Part shown: piece after piece, positions 24,540 through 32,276 of the stretch | How positions within the stretch are numbered: the stretch's first letter is position 1 | Layout of the letters: each line of letters opens with the position of its first letter | Assembly (NCBI RefSeq): GCF_019331735.1 | Contig: NZ_JAHBBH010000025.1 | Coordinates: 1 to 34,523, forward strand | Reading direction: 5' to 3' | Origin: Bifidobacterium miconis | GTDB lineage: Bacteria; Actinomycetota; Actinomycetes; Actinomycetales; Bifidobacteriaceae | Length of the DNA: 34,523 nt | Notes under the pieces: generated by a model | What the model was told of the DNA's origin: nothing | What the model saw: the letters and a program-made list of their open reading frames with translations, nothing else | The model's database searches: none | Program-made: the position numbers and the translations under genes

Positions 24540-25712
24540 ATGAGCGAAGAACGAACCGTACCCCGCCAGACGCCGCCCACCGTGGTCGCGATGATCGGCA
24601 ATCCGGTGTCCGACAAGGGCAAGGGCGCCAAAATCGACGCGCAGGTCATGGCGTTGCTGGAGGAATCCGGCGAACGCTATGACTTCGACGTGATCGATCT
24701 GACCGGCACGAGCTTCGACGATTCGCTGAACCGCGCTCGCGAACGGCGCGACGACTACACACATCTGGTTGTGGTCGGCGGCGACGGCATGATCGCGCTC
24801 GGCGCGAACGCCGTCGGCTGCAGCGGCAAGCCGCTCGGCATCGTGGCGACCGGATCGGGCAACGACTTCGCGCGCGGACTCGACCTGCCGGTCAACCGCA
24901 TCGCAACCGCGGTGGAGGGCATCGTCGGCGCGATCGTGCGCGGCAGCCACATCGACGTGGACATGGGACGTGTCACGTCCCTGCCCGGCGGCTACGCGGT
25001 CGACGCGGCCACCGGCAACCTGCTTGGTGCCCCGGACGATCGGACGACCGGCGCGGTATCGCAACCGAACGCTGATCTGCCGCCGATCGACCGCTTCTAC
25101 GGCGGCATGCTCAACTGCGGTCTGGACGCGAGCATCAACGATCGCGCCAATCATTCGCGGCTGCCCGGCGGCTCCCTGCGCTACTTCGCCGCCGTGCTCG
25201 TCGAAGTCACGCATCTCAAGCAATACGGGTATCACGTCAAGGCCACGCTCGCCGACGGCAGCGTCGAGGAACGCGACATCATCACCCCGATGGTCACCGT
25301 CGCCAACTCGCGGCACATCGGCGGCGGACTCGAAGTCTCGCCATACTCGCGCTTCGCGGACGGCCTGCTCGACCTGATCTGGATCGACCACATGCCGAAC
25401 GCGCTCGAAATCGCGGACGCGATCTCCAAGGGCTACAACGGCCGTCTGCTCGCCTCGCACATCTTCGGATGGAAGCGCGTGCGCGACGTCGAAATCACGC
25501 GCGCCGCGGAAGGCGCCGAACCGCCCGTGCTCATGGCCGACGGCGAGTACATCGGCCATCTGCCGGTCCGCGTCGCCGCGCAGGACCGCGCCCTGCGTGT
25601 GCTCGTGCCGCCGGCGGTCGCCCGCGCGCATGCCGAGGACGACGGCAGCCGTACGCTCGCCGCGATCGAACGCGACGGCCGTGACCCGGTCACCGGCGAG
25701 TTCCTCGCGTAA
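24540..25712 (+). CDS. Diacylglycerol kinase catalytic-domain (DagK/YegS/LCB5) lipid kinase
   Basis: 390 aa soluble lipid kinase family member. N-terminal MIGNPVSDKGKG (phosphate-binding start), the GGDG motif at 80-83 (VVVGGDGMIALGANAV) and GSGNDFARGL at about 105-114 are diagnostic. The C-terminal beta domain contains YGGMLNCGLDASINDRAN, ANSRHIGGGLEVSPYS and ADGEYIGHLP. A Pro/Asp-rich insertion lies at about 165-188. Likely role: phosphorylation of diacylglycerol or a related lipid in membrane metabolism; the exact substrate is not visible. The start follows a weak GGTGA. It stands alone between the toxin-antitoxin pair and the sugar-acid cluster. Confidence 0.85.
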   Translation: MSEERTVPRQTPPTVVAMIGNPVSDKGKGAKIDAQVMALLEESGERYDFDVIDLTGTSFDDSLNRARERRDDYTHLVVVGGDGMIALGANAVGCSGKPLGIVATGSGNDFARGLDLPVNRIATAVEGIVGAIVRGSHIDVDMGRVTSLPGGYAVDAATGNLLGAPDDRTTGAVSQPNADLPPIDRFYGGMLNCGLDASINDRANHSRLPGGSLRYFAAVLVEVTHLKQYGYHVKATLADGSVEERDIITPMVTVANSRHIGGGLEVSPYSRFADGLLDLIWIDHMPNALEIADAISKGYNGRLLASHIFGWKRVRDVEITRAAEGAEPPVLMADGEYIGHLPVRVAAQDRALRVLVPPAVARAHAEDDGSRTLAAIERDGRDPVTGEFLA

Positions 25713-25846
25713 CGTGCGAAGCCAGCCGCAACGATCACGAGTGCGAAGCGCGAGGCGCCTCCGCGTGCACGACAGTGCCGCGTGTGCGTTACGGAGAGTC
25801 GCCACGCGTATGCCCGGATGCAGGGCCCGGTGACGACGCTCCGAAG

Positions 25847-26800
25847 TCAGAACCGGTAGTACCGCCGCGCGTTCGCGACGAACATCGCGTCGCGTTCGGC
25901 CGCGCTCAGCGTTTCGACGCAGCGCGCGAACCCGTGGATGATGTCCGCGTACGTGCCGTGCAGCTTGTCGACGGGGAAGTTCGACGCAAACATCGTGCGG
26001 TTCACGCCGAACGAGTCGAGCACGGTGTACACGGCCGGCTTGATGCTCTCCAGCGTCCAGCGATGGTCCATCGACGCGAGACCGGAGATCTTGACCACGC
26101 AGTTGCCGCGCTTGCCGAGTTCGCGCAAGCCGTCGCGCCACAGCTTCCAGCCGGCGAAGTCGCGGTCGGCCCACATGCCCGCGTGGTTGAGGATGAACAG
26201 CGTGTCCGGATGCGCGTCGATCACTTCGCACGCGCGGCCGAACTGCGTCGGGTAGAGCTGCATGTCGAAGCTCATGCCGTACTTGCCGAGCAGGCCGAGC
26301 CCGGCCAGCCATTGCGGGTCGTCCATGTACGGCTTGTCGACGTAGTGGTAGAGCGGATGGGAGTGCATGTTGAGGTTTTGGCGGAAGCCGCGCACGTTCG
26401 CATACGCGGCTTCGTGCTCGAGCGTCGCTTCGATGTCGGGCGAGCTCAGGTCGCCGCCGGCGACGATCATGATCGGCCAACCGGACTCGTCGCTCATGCG
26501 CTGCACGGCGTCGACCTCGGCGACCGGATCGGCCGCGTTCGCCTGCACGTGCACCGCGCCGACCAGTTCGATCGGCGTGCCGTCGGTTTCCGCGCGCAGA
26601 TAGGACGCCACGTAGTCGCCCGCGTCGAACAGCGGATCCCACGGGCCTTCGAACGTGAGTGCCTTTGACCGGTTGAACCACGGGTACAGGCTGGTTTGCA
26701 TCAGATGGACGTGCGTGTCGATGAACGGCCGCGGCTCGTCGCGCTGCGCGTCGGTTTCCGGGATGATCGTGGCCAGTCGGTCGATGACGATTTCGCTCAT
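25847..26800 (-). CDS. Amidohydrolase-2 family sugar lactonase (L-rhamnono-1,4-lactonase type)
   Basis: 317 aa TIM-barrel hydrolase. The metal motif DTHVHL gives H30 and H32; later ligands are in MHSHPLYHY, ILNHAGMWADRDFAGW and FASNFPVDKL (the acidic residue before the C-terminus). This set is characteristic of the sugar-lactonase branch of amidohydrolase-2, which opens lactones made by sugar dehydrogenases. Together with the upstream SDR and the divergent dehydratase it should convert L-rhamnono-lactone (or L-fucono-lactone) to the acid. AAAGGAG defines the start. It is second in the minus-strand pair; a strong stem-loop lies in the 99-bp gap to the SDR gene. Confidence 0.85.
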   Translation of the reverse strand: MSEIVIDRLATIIPETDAQRDEPRPFIDTHVHLMQTSLYPWFNRSKALTFEGPWDPLFDAGDYVASYLRAETDGTPIELVGAVHVQANAADPVAEVDAVQRMSDESGWPIMIVAGGDLSSPDIEATLEHEAAYANVRGFRQNLNMHSHPLYHYVDKPYMDDPQWLAGLGLLGKYGMSFDMQLYPTQFGRACEVIDAHPDTLFILNHAGMWADRDFAGWKLWRDGLRELGKRGNCVVKISGLASMDHRWTLESIKPAVYTVLDSFGVNRTMFASNFPVDKLHGTYADIIHGFARCVETLSAAERDAMFVANARRYYRF

Positions 26801-26838
26801 GCTGTCTCCTTTGACAGTGGTGCGGATGACAATAATGG

Positions 26839-26883
26839 CCGTTTGGCCCGCCGTGGAACGTCGGTACGCGGCGGGCCAAACGG
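26839..26883. repeat. Stem-loop between SDR and lactonase genes
   Basis: Perfect 15-bp arms CCGTTTGGCCCGCCG (26839-26853) and their reverse complement (26869-26883), 15-base loop. On the minus strand it is followed by GCCATTATTGTC, a poor T-tract. A partial terminator or processing site lowering lactonase expression relative to SDR is plausible. Confidence 0.65.
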
Positions 26884-26899
26884 TTGTTGCGGAATCGGA

Positions 26900-27697
26900 T
26901 CAGAGCACGGAACGGGTGTCGTTCTCGTACGAGTTGCGGCCCTGGCCGGTCGCGGCCGTGGTGCCGCCGTCGACCGGCACGACGAGGCCGGTCAGGTACG
27001 AGGCGTCGTCGGAAGCGAGGAACAGCGCGATGCCGGCGCAATCCTCGGCGCGGCCCGTGCGGCCGAGCGCCACGCGGTCGGTGTACGGCTTGACGCGCTC
27101 CGGATCGGTCCACACCTCCTTGTTGATGTCGGTCTGGATGAAGCCGGGCGCGAACGCGTTCACGCGCACGCCCTTGGCGCCGTAGTCGAGCGCCACGCAG
27201 CGCACGAAGCCGTTCATCGCGTGCTTGGTCGAGTTGTAGGCGGTCTGGCCCCAGTCGCCACGCAGGCCGGAGACGGACGTGTCGACGACGATGTTGCCGT
27301 GCGACTTGATCAGGTGCGGCAACGCCTCCTTGGTCAGGTAGAACAGGCCGTCGAGATTGACGGAGAACAGCTTGTGCCAGACTTCGTCGGACACGTTTTC
27401 GATTTCGCCGCCCTCGAAGATGCCGGCGTTGGAGACGACGACGTCGAGATGGCCGAATTCGTCGACGACGGACCGCACGAGTTCGGCGACCTGCTCGTGG
27501 CTGGACACGTCGGTGATGTGCGTGTGACCGCGCTCGTAGCCGGCGACGGTCTCGTCCAGCGGGGCCTGCTTGCGGCCGACGGCGACGACGGTCGCGCCGT
27601 TGTCGAGGAACGCGCGCGTGATCGCGCGGCCGATGCCGGTGCCGCCGCCCGTGACGATGACGACCTTGCCTTCGAAATGGTACGTGTTGCTGGTCAT
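26900..27697 (-). CDS. Short-chain dehydrogenase (NAD(P)-dependent L-rhamnose/L-fucose dehydrogenase candidate)
   Basis: 265 aa classical SDR. Cofactor motif TGGGTGIG at 16-23, NAG in VVSNAGIF, catalytic serine in DTSVSG and Y154-x3-K158 (AYNSTK). The C-terminal VVPVDGGTTA is typical of the family. SDRs next to sugar lactonases and acid dehydratases oxidise the free aldose to its lactone. The dehydratase beside it points to L-rhamnose as substrate, though L-fucose, L-lyxose or L-mannose are possible. AAAGGAG eight bases before the ATG gives the start. On the minus strand TTCCAT(18)TATAGT (TATAGT is the complement of 27775-27780) is a reasonable promoter overlapping the palindrome at 27799. 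Confidence 0.88.
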   Translation of the reverse strand: MTSNTYHFEGKVVIVTGGGTGIGRAITRAFLDNGATVVAVGRKQAPLDETVAGYERGHTHITDVSSHEQVAELVRSVVDEFGHLDVVVSNAGIFEGGEIENVSDEVWHKLFSVNLDGLFYLTKEALPHLIKSHGNIVVDTSVSGLRGDWGQTAYNSTKHAMNGFVRCVALDYGAKGVRVNAFAPGFIQTDINKEVWTDPERVKPYTDRVALGRTGRAEDCAGIALFLASDDASYLTGLVVPVDGGTTAATGQGRNSYENDTRSVL

Positions 27698-27798
27698 ATA
27701 CGAAGCTCCTTTGGCGCAGACGACGGTAATGCGACGGAGGCGGCGGATGCGCATGGCGGCCTCGCGTCGACCCCACTATAGGCACCAGTTCACCACAC

Positions 27799-27835
27799 AT
27801 GGAACGCCGTCCCACATATGGGGACGGCGTTCCAT
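27799..27835. promoter_or_regulatory. Palindromic operator candidate in the divergent rhm promoter
   Basis: Perfect 15-bp arms ATGGAACGCCGTCCC (27799-27813) and reverse complement (27821-27835), separated by seven bases. It lies midway between the divergent SDR and dehydratase genes and overlaps the presumed -35 of the SDR promoter. The IclR-family regulator encoded at 30208 is the obvious candidate ligand; IclR proteins bind such inverted repeats. A 5-prime stem-loop in the dehydratase message is the alternative. Confidence 0.65.
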
Positions 27836-27886
27836 CAGCGGTAGCGTTGGGGACAACCACCAATTCCGCGACGGAGAGGAACCACC

Positions 27887-29113
27887 ATGACGTTGGCGCC
27901 ATCACTGAAGCTGCCCACGATCACCGCCATCCGCGCCTACTCGATGGGCGGGGCCGCGGCCAAGGTCCACGGCCAGGGCGGCGGCGACTACCACGACCAA
28001 GGCCACGACCACTGGATCGACGACCACATCGCCACCCCGATGAGCAAGTACGACGAATACAAACAGTCCCGCCAGTCGTTCGGCATCAACGTGCTCGGCA
28101 CGCTCGTCGTCGAAGTCGAGGCGTCCGATGGCACCACCGGCTTCGCGGTGTCCACCGCGGGCAATCCGGGCTGCTTCATCGTCGAGCATCATCTCTCCCG
28201 CTTCGTCGAAGGCAAGCGCGTCGACCAGATCAAGCTCATCCACGACCAGATGCTCAACTCCACGCTGTTCTACTCCGGTGGCGGCGGCGTGGTCATCAAC
28301 ACCATCTCCTGCGTCGATCTCGCATTGTGGGACCTGTACGGCAAGGTGCTGCACCTGCCGGTCTACAAGCTGCTCGGCGGTGCCGTGCGCGACACGATCC
28401 ATTTCTACGCGACCGGCGCGCGGCCCGACCTCGCGCAACAGATGGGCTTCATCGGCGGCAAGATGCCGACCCACTGGGGTCCGGCCGACGACGACGACGG
28501 CATCGCCAAGGACATCGCCATGCTCGCCGACATGCGCGAGCGCGTCGGCGACGACTTCTGGCTCATGTTCGATTGCTGGATGAGCCAGACCGTCAACTAC
28601 GCGACCAAGCTCGCGCACGCGGCCGCGCCGTACAAGCTCAAGTGGATCGAGGAATGTTTCCCGCCGAACCAGATCGAGTCGTACCGCCAGCTCAAGAAGA
28701 ACATGCCCGCGGGCATGCTCATGACCACCGGCGAACACACCGGCACGATCGAAGGGTTCAAGGAACTGTCCGACGCGGGCGTCGACATCCTGCAGCCCGA
28801 CGTCGGTTGGTGCGGCGGCGTGACGTCGCTGTGCGAGATCGCTGCGATCGCCAAGTCGCGCGGTCAGCTGGTCGTGCCGCACGGATCGTCCGTCTACTCG
28901 CACCACGCGGTGATCACGTTCACGAACACGCCGTTCAGCGAGTTCCTGATGACCTCGCCGCACGCCGACAGCCTGCGCCCGCAGTTCGACCCGATCCTCG
29001 TCGGCGAGCCCGTGCCGGAAGGCGGCATCATGACCGCCGAACAGCTCGACAAGCCCGGCTTCGGCGTCGAACTCAACCGCGACTGCCCGCTCGAGCGCCC
29101 GTTCCAGCACTGA
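27887..29113 (+). CDS. rhmD: L-rhamnonate dehydratase (enolase superfamily)
   Basis: 408 aa. It is strikingly similar, from memory, to enterobacterial Rhm[10 protein letters not shown] and [14 protein letters not shown] near the N-terminus, [28 protein letters not shown]. The magnesium ligands are D229 (MFDCW), E255 (WIEE) and E283 (TGEHTGT), and the catalytic base is H332 (VPHGSS). All lie +3 from the Salmonella enzyme. The reaction is dehydration of L-rhamnonate to 2-keto-3-deoxy-L-rhamnonate; related enzymes also accept L-lyxonate or L-mannonate. GAGAGGA precedes the ATG. It heads the plus-strand branch rhmD-rhmA-iclR, as in the E. coli rhm cluster, but here no transporter follows. Confidence 0.94.
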   Translation: MTLAPSLKLPTITAIRAYSMGGAAAKVHGQGGGDYHDQGHDHWIDDHIATPMSKYDEYKQSRQSFGINVLGTLVVEVEASDGTTGFAVSTAGNPGCFIVEHHLSRFVEGKRVDQIKLIHDQMLNSTLFYSGGGGVVINTISCVDLALWDLYGKVLHLPVYKLLGGAVRDTIHFYATGARPDLAQQMGFIGGKMPTHWGPADDDDGIAKDIAMLADMRERVGDDFWLMFDCWMSQTVNYATKLAHAAAPYKLKWIEECFPPNQIESYRQLKKNMPAGMLMTTGEHTGTIEGFKELSDAGVDILQPDVGWCGGVTSLCEIAAIAKSRGQLVVPHGSSVYSHHAVITFTNTPFSEFLMTSPHADSLRPQFDPILVGEPVPEGGIMTAEQLDKPGFGVELNRDCPLERPFQH

Positions 29114-29125
29114 TTGTTCTTCCGC

Positions 29126-29179
29126 CCTCGGCCCCCTCGGCTGAGGGGGCTGTCGGCGAAGCCGACTGGGGGAGCGTAC
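29126..29179. repeat. Dispersed double-hairpin repeat, copy 3 (rhmD-rhmA gap)
   Basis: CCTCGGCCCCCTCGGCTGAG, then GGGGGCTGTCGGC, then GAAGCCGACTGGGGGAGCG. It is nearly identical to copy 2, differing mainly in the second stem (GTCGGC/GCCGAC). Confidence 0.8.
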
Positions 29180-29216
29180 ACTCGATCACTTTGATGGAAA
29201 TCGAAGGTGTTTGGGC

Positions 29217-29260
29217 GCCCTCCGGTCGACTTTGCCATGCCAGCCTCCTCCCCAGAGAGG
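29217..29260. repeat. Dispersed repeat, inverted copy 6 (rhmD-rhmA gap)
   Basis: Read on the minus strand it gives GAGGCTGGCATGGCA followed by a GTCGACCGGAGGG block. This matches the variant copy inside the GH2 gene at 32889 (GAGGCTGGCATGGCA, then CGTGACCGGGGGAG). It shares the 173-bp gap with copy 3, in opposite orientation. Confidence 0.6.
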
Positions 29261-29286
29261 ACCCGTCTTCGCAAAAGGAGCGTTGC

Positions 29287-30078
29287 ATGACTTCCGTACC
29301 CCTGCCACACAATCCGTTCAAGGCGGCGCTCAAGGCCGCCGCGGCCGCCGCGAATCCCGCCGACCGCCCGCAGCTCAAAGGCCTGTGGATCGCGATGGGA
29401 TCGCCCACGTCCGTCGAAATCGCCGCCGAAATCGGCTACGACTGGCTGCTCATCGACGGCGAGCACGGTCCGAACGACCTGACCACCATCCTTGCGCAGC
29501 TGCGCGCCTGCCACGGCTACCCGACCACGCCGATCGTGCGTCCGGCCGCCGCCGATCCGGTGCTCATCAAGCAGGTGCTCGACCTCGGCGCGCAGACGCT
29601 GCTCGTGCCGATGGTCAACACGCGCGAGGAGGCCGAACTCATGGTTCGCGCGGTCGAATACGCGCCGTCCGGCATCCGCGGCGTCGGCGGCGTGATCGCG
29701 CGCTCCGGCCGATGGGGATTGATCTCGGACTACATGGTCACCGCGCGCGACGAAATCTGCTTGATCGTTCAGGTCGAGTCGCGCGAGGCGCTCGAGAACA
29801 TCGACGAGATTGCGTCTGTGGACGGCATCGACGGCATCTTCATCGGGCCGGCCGATCTGTCCGCTTCGCTCGGCCACCCGGACGACGCCGGCGCGATCCA
29901 GGACGAGATCCGCCACGCGTTCGACGTGATCGCCGGCCACGGCAAGGCGATCGGCTCGCTCGCGTTCGACCCGGCCACCGCGCGCAAATACTTCGAGTGG
30001 GGCGCGTCGTTCGTCGCCGTCGCCGGCGACACCGACGTCTACGTGCGCGGCCTCGCCGCCGAACTCGCCCAGTACTGA
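29287..30078 (+). CDS. rhmA: 2-keto-3-deoxy-L-rhamnonate aldolase (HpcH/HpaI family)
   Basis: 263 aa class II, metal-dependent pyruvate aldolase. Catalytic and metal residues of the HpcH/HpaI fold are in place: R/H region LLIDGEHGPND (E59, H60), IVRPA (R85), metal ligands E164 (VQVESREAL) and D190 (FIGPADLSASLG). It cleaves 2-keto-3-deoxy-L-rhamnonate to pyruvate and L-lactaldehyde, the last step of the pathway. The fused-looking upstream reading through the repeats is not used: AAAAGGAG precedes this ATG. Cotranscription with rhmD is likely although 173 bp of repeat DNA intervene. Confidence 0.93.
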   Translation: MTSVPLPHNPFKAALKAAAAAANPADRPQLKGLWIAMGSPTSVEIAAEIGYDWLLIDGEHGPNDLTTILAQLRACHGYPTTPIVRPAAADPVLIKQVLDLGAQTLLVPMVNTREEAELMVRAVEYAPSGIRGVGGVIARSGRWGLISDYMVTARDEICLIVQVESREALENIDEIASVDGIDGIFIGPADLSASLGHPDDAGAIQDEIRHAFDVIAGHGKAIGSLAFDPATARKYFEWGASFVAVAGDTDVYVRGLAAELAQY

Positions 30079-30087
30079 TCTCCTCTT

Positions 30088-30139
30088 CTCGGCTCCCCTT
30101 GTCAGGGGAGCTGGCGGCGAAGCCGACTGAGGGGTAGCC
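30088..30139. repeat. Dispersed double-hairpin repeat, copy 4 (rhmA-iclR gap)
   Basis: CTCGGCTCCCCTTGTC, then AGGGGAGCTGGCGGC, then GAAGCCGACTGAGGGGTAG. First stem GGCTCCCCT/AGGGGAGC, second (GGCGGC/GCCGAC) imperfect. Closest to copy 1. Confidence 0.75.
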
Positions 30140-30207
30140 AAGAAGGCTGAACCCTCCTGTGCCATGCCGTGCCATGCGTCCTTGCACTGACGAGGGGAGT
30201 CAAGAGA

Positions 30208-30996
30208 ATGAACGGTATGACCCGAACCGATGAACCCGCCGTCCCCGGCGCGCAGACCCTGATCAACGGCATCGTCGTGCTCAGGGCCGTCGCCGCCGGG
30301 TCGTGCACGCTCGCCGACCTGACCGCGGCGACCGGCCTGTCGCGCAGCACCACGCATCGCCTCGTGCAGGCGCTGCGCGCCGAACGCATGCTGCGCGACA
30401 CGGTCGAGGGCACACTCGCCCTCGGCCCGGCGCTCATCGAACTCGGCTTCCAGGCGCGCGAGGACATCTCCGTCCCCGCCGTCGCGCGCCCGTACCTGCT
30501 CGACCTGTCCGACGAAACGCGCGACACGATCCACCTTGCCGCGGAGGACAACGGCGAAACCCTCTATCTTGACAAGGTTCGCGGCAATCGCAACATTGAA
30601 ATCCGTTCGTGGCCGGGCTGCCGCATGCCGCTGACCTACACCGGCATCGGCAAGGCGCTGCTGCTCGACCGCCCCGACCGCTGGGAGCGGCAGTATCTCG
30701 ACGACCGCGCGCGCATGGAACGCCAGCCCGAACACGACTATTCCGGCGCGGCCGCGTTCGCGCGCGCGATGGGCCGCTACGCGCGGCAGGGATTCGCGTT
30801 CGACTTGGAGGAGAACGAACCCGGTGTGCGCTGCATCGCCGCGCCCGTGCACGACGCCAGCGGCGCAATCGTATGCGCCATCTCCGTTTCCAGCTTCAAA
30901 ACGTTCATGCCCACCGACCGCATGCGCCAGCTCGGCCCGCTCGTGCGCGACACCGCCGATGCCATCTCCCGCGACCTTGGATGGAACGGTCGGTGA
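30208..30996 (+). CDS. IclR-family transcriptional regulator of the rhm cluster
   Basis: 262 aa. N-terminal winged helix-turn-helix: LADLTAATGLSRSTTHRLVQAL at about residues 32-53. The IclR effector domain follows, with VARPYLLDLSDETRDTIHLA, LTYTGIGKALLL, QGFAFDLEENEPGVRCIAAPV and AISVSSFKTFM. These domains bind small carboxylates or sugar acids, so an intermediate of the pathway is a likely signal. E. coli places an IclR protein (RhmR) beside the same enzymes. GAGGGGAG eight bases before the ATG gives the start; an in-frame ATG three codons on is possible. It ends six bases from the convergent membrane-protein gene. Confidence 0.9.
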   Translation: MNGMTRTDEPAVPGAQTLINGIVVLRAVAAGSCTLADLTAATGLSRSTTHRLVQALRAERMLRDTVEGTLALGPALIELGFQAREDISVPAVARPYLLDLSDETRDTIHLAAEDNGETLYLDKVRGNRNIEIRSWPGCRMPLTYTGIGKALLLDRPDRWERQYLDDRARMERQPEHDYSGAAAFARAMGRYARQGFAFDLEENEPGVRCIAAPVHDASGAIVCAISVSSFKTFMPTDRMRQLGPLVRDTADAISRDLGWNGR

Positions 30997-31002
30997 ACGT
31001 AG

Positions 31003-31425
31003 TTATTTCGTCGCGATTGTTATGTTGTTGTGCCAGCGGATAATGCAGCGCCATAGTCCAACTGCGGAGATGACTGTCAAAACCGATAGTGGGACAATCG
31101 CTCCGGCTGTAGGGAAACCCATGAGTCCGACGGTGATATTTGCTGCGATGCTTATGAACATGAACATGCTCAAAAAGATCAGACGAACGATTTCCCATGC
31201 CGCTGAAATCCTGCTGCATAGAGTATTCCGGAGAATAACTACGGATACGATCTGCAGGCAGCTTATCGCCGTAATTTCCCAAAACAATCCTGGAGCGGCG
31301 AGTCGACCGGTTTCCGGGAACATTCCGACGATCGTTCTGATGCCTCGGGGCAATACAATAAACTCCCAATATAGAAGAATTGCATCAACAATAACAACGG
31401 CAATTATGGTGAGTTTCTTTCTCAT
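31003..31425 (-). CDS. Four-helix membrane protein, function unknown
   Basis: 140 aa with four hydrophobic segments (about 5-25, 45-66, 80-102 and 106-126) and a basic ends-in topology; no family recognised. The DNA is AT-richer than the sugar cluster. Its ATG overlaps the stop of the upstream secreted-protein frame as ATGA, and AAGGAAA lies in the end of that frame, so the two are translationally coupled. A small secreted protein followed by a small polytopic membrane protein resembles effector-immunity or bacteriocin-immunity pairs, but nothing in the sequence proves this. Confidence 0.7.
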   Translation of the reverse strand: MRKKLTIIAVVIVDAILLYWEFIVLPRGIRTIVGMFPETGRLAAPGLFWEITAISCLQIVSVVILRNTLCSRISAAWEIVRLIFLSMFMFISIAANITVGLMGFPTAGAIVPLSVLTVISAVGLWRCIIRWHNNITIATK

Positions 31426-31938
31426 AATATTTTCCTTGTTGAAGGTATATAATTAGTGGCGACTCGTCCGGTTCGGATGTGGAACACTGATTTTTCTGCC
31501 CATGGATTTAAGTTGTCTAAAGTCGTGGCTGAAGTTTCATTCACTGCAGGTCTCCAACCATTGTTGTAAATGGCATCGGAGCAGTATGTTTTAGTGATTC
31601 TTCCAGCAAGATCCCACCAGAAGCAAACCTGGATGATTCTTTTTCCCTGATAGACATTTCCTGCCGCCAATGCGAAACCGGTAAAAAAATAGATAGAGCT
31701 GTTCAGTCGAATATGCGTAGCTGGTTCCCCAATTCGTGCGAGTTGATTGAGTATTACCATAGGTGGATCCGACAGGTTGGTCTTTCCCCGTCATTGGGAA
31801 GGACTCTGTGGTGAATTCAATCTCCGAAGCGGGTAAATAATAGTTGCCAATTTGGACTCCTTCATCCGCGTATGCAGGAGCGGCGCAATTCCACAGCATG
31901 AGGCTTAGCAATAGCAAGCCAATGGTGCACTTCTTCAT
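31422..31938 (-). pseudogene. Secreted protein gene, frame broken at a 7-base homopolymer
   Basis: Translation from the ATG (AAGGGAAA upstream) gives a clear signal peptide, MKKCTIGLLLLSLMLWNC then APAYA|DEG, and a mature start VQIGNYYLPASEIEF. In this frame the product ends at 31591 after 115 codons with an unlikely basic tail. At T7 on the minus strand (31683-31689) a shift into the next frame gives a convincing continuation, YLFFTGFALAAGNVYQGKRI, then VCFWWDLAGRITKTYCSDA and a stop that overlaps the next gene. With six Ts the protein would be 171 aa. This is a phase-variable tract, a recent mutation or a sequencing error. Two cysteines flank WWDLAGRITKTY. Function unknown. Confidence 0.7.
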
Positions 31939-32276
31939 CGGATTTCCCTTCGTGTTCGTTGAAGTATCTGTTCTGAACGATAATTGGGATAATTGGGATA
32001 ACATGAGAAAGAGCAGAACCACCCACCTATGTGGTGCTACTAATAATACCATTCGATATTTTTTTTTAGCAAGGGGTCGATACCGGTACCTCGACCGGTA
32101 TTGACCCCTACATGCCACAATGCGTAGAACTGGTCGGCGTTGAAGTAATGATTGTGAACGCGTAACTGCAGTTTAGGGGCATTTGAGAAGGGTCGGGAAG
32201 TATCGTTGTCATAAATGCAAGGGTTGGCTGGCATAAGGCCGACGTTGGTTGAGCGATGAAGCTGGAGGGAGGGACG
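31939..32276. promoter_or_regulatory. Divergent region, secreted-protein gene / GH2 gene, with large stem-loop
   Basis: 338 bp without a gene. AGGGGTCGATACCGGT (16 bases ending at 32087) faces ACCGGTATTGACCCCT (32094-32109): a 16-bp stem with one G-T pair and a six-base loop, next to T9 (32059-32067). Read towards the secreted gene this is an A-tract typical of promoter UP elements. The inner ACCGGT pair could be an operator for a sugar regulator. AATTGGGAT is repeated in tandem near 31982-31999. Confidence 0.5.

Noticed and set aside
24234..27905. Minus-strand open frame of over 1200 codons across the lipid kinase, lactonase and SDR genes
   Set aside because: It runs through three recognisable genes and is Arg/His/Asp-rich without domains; an artefact of high GC.
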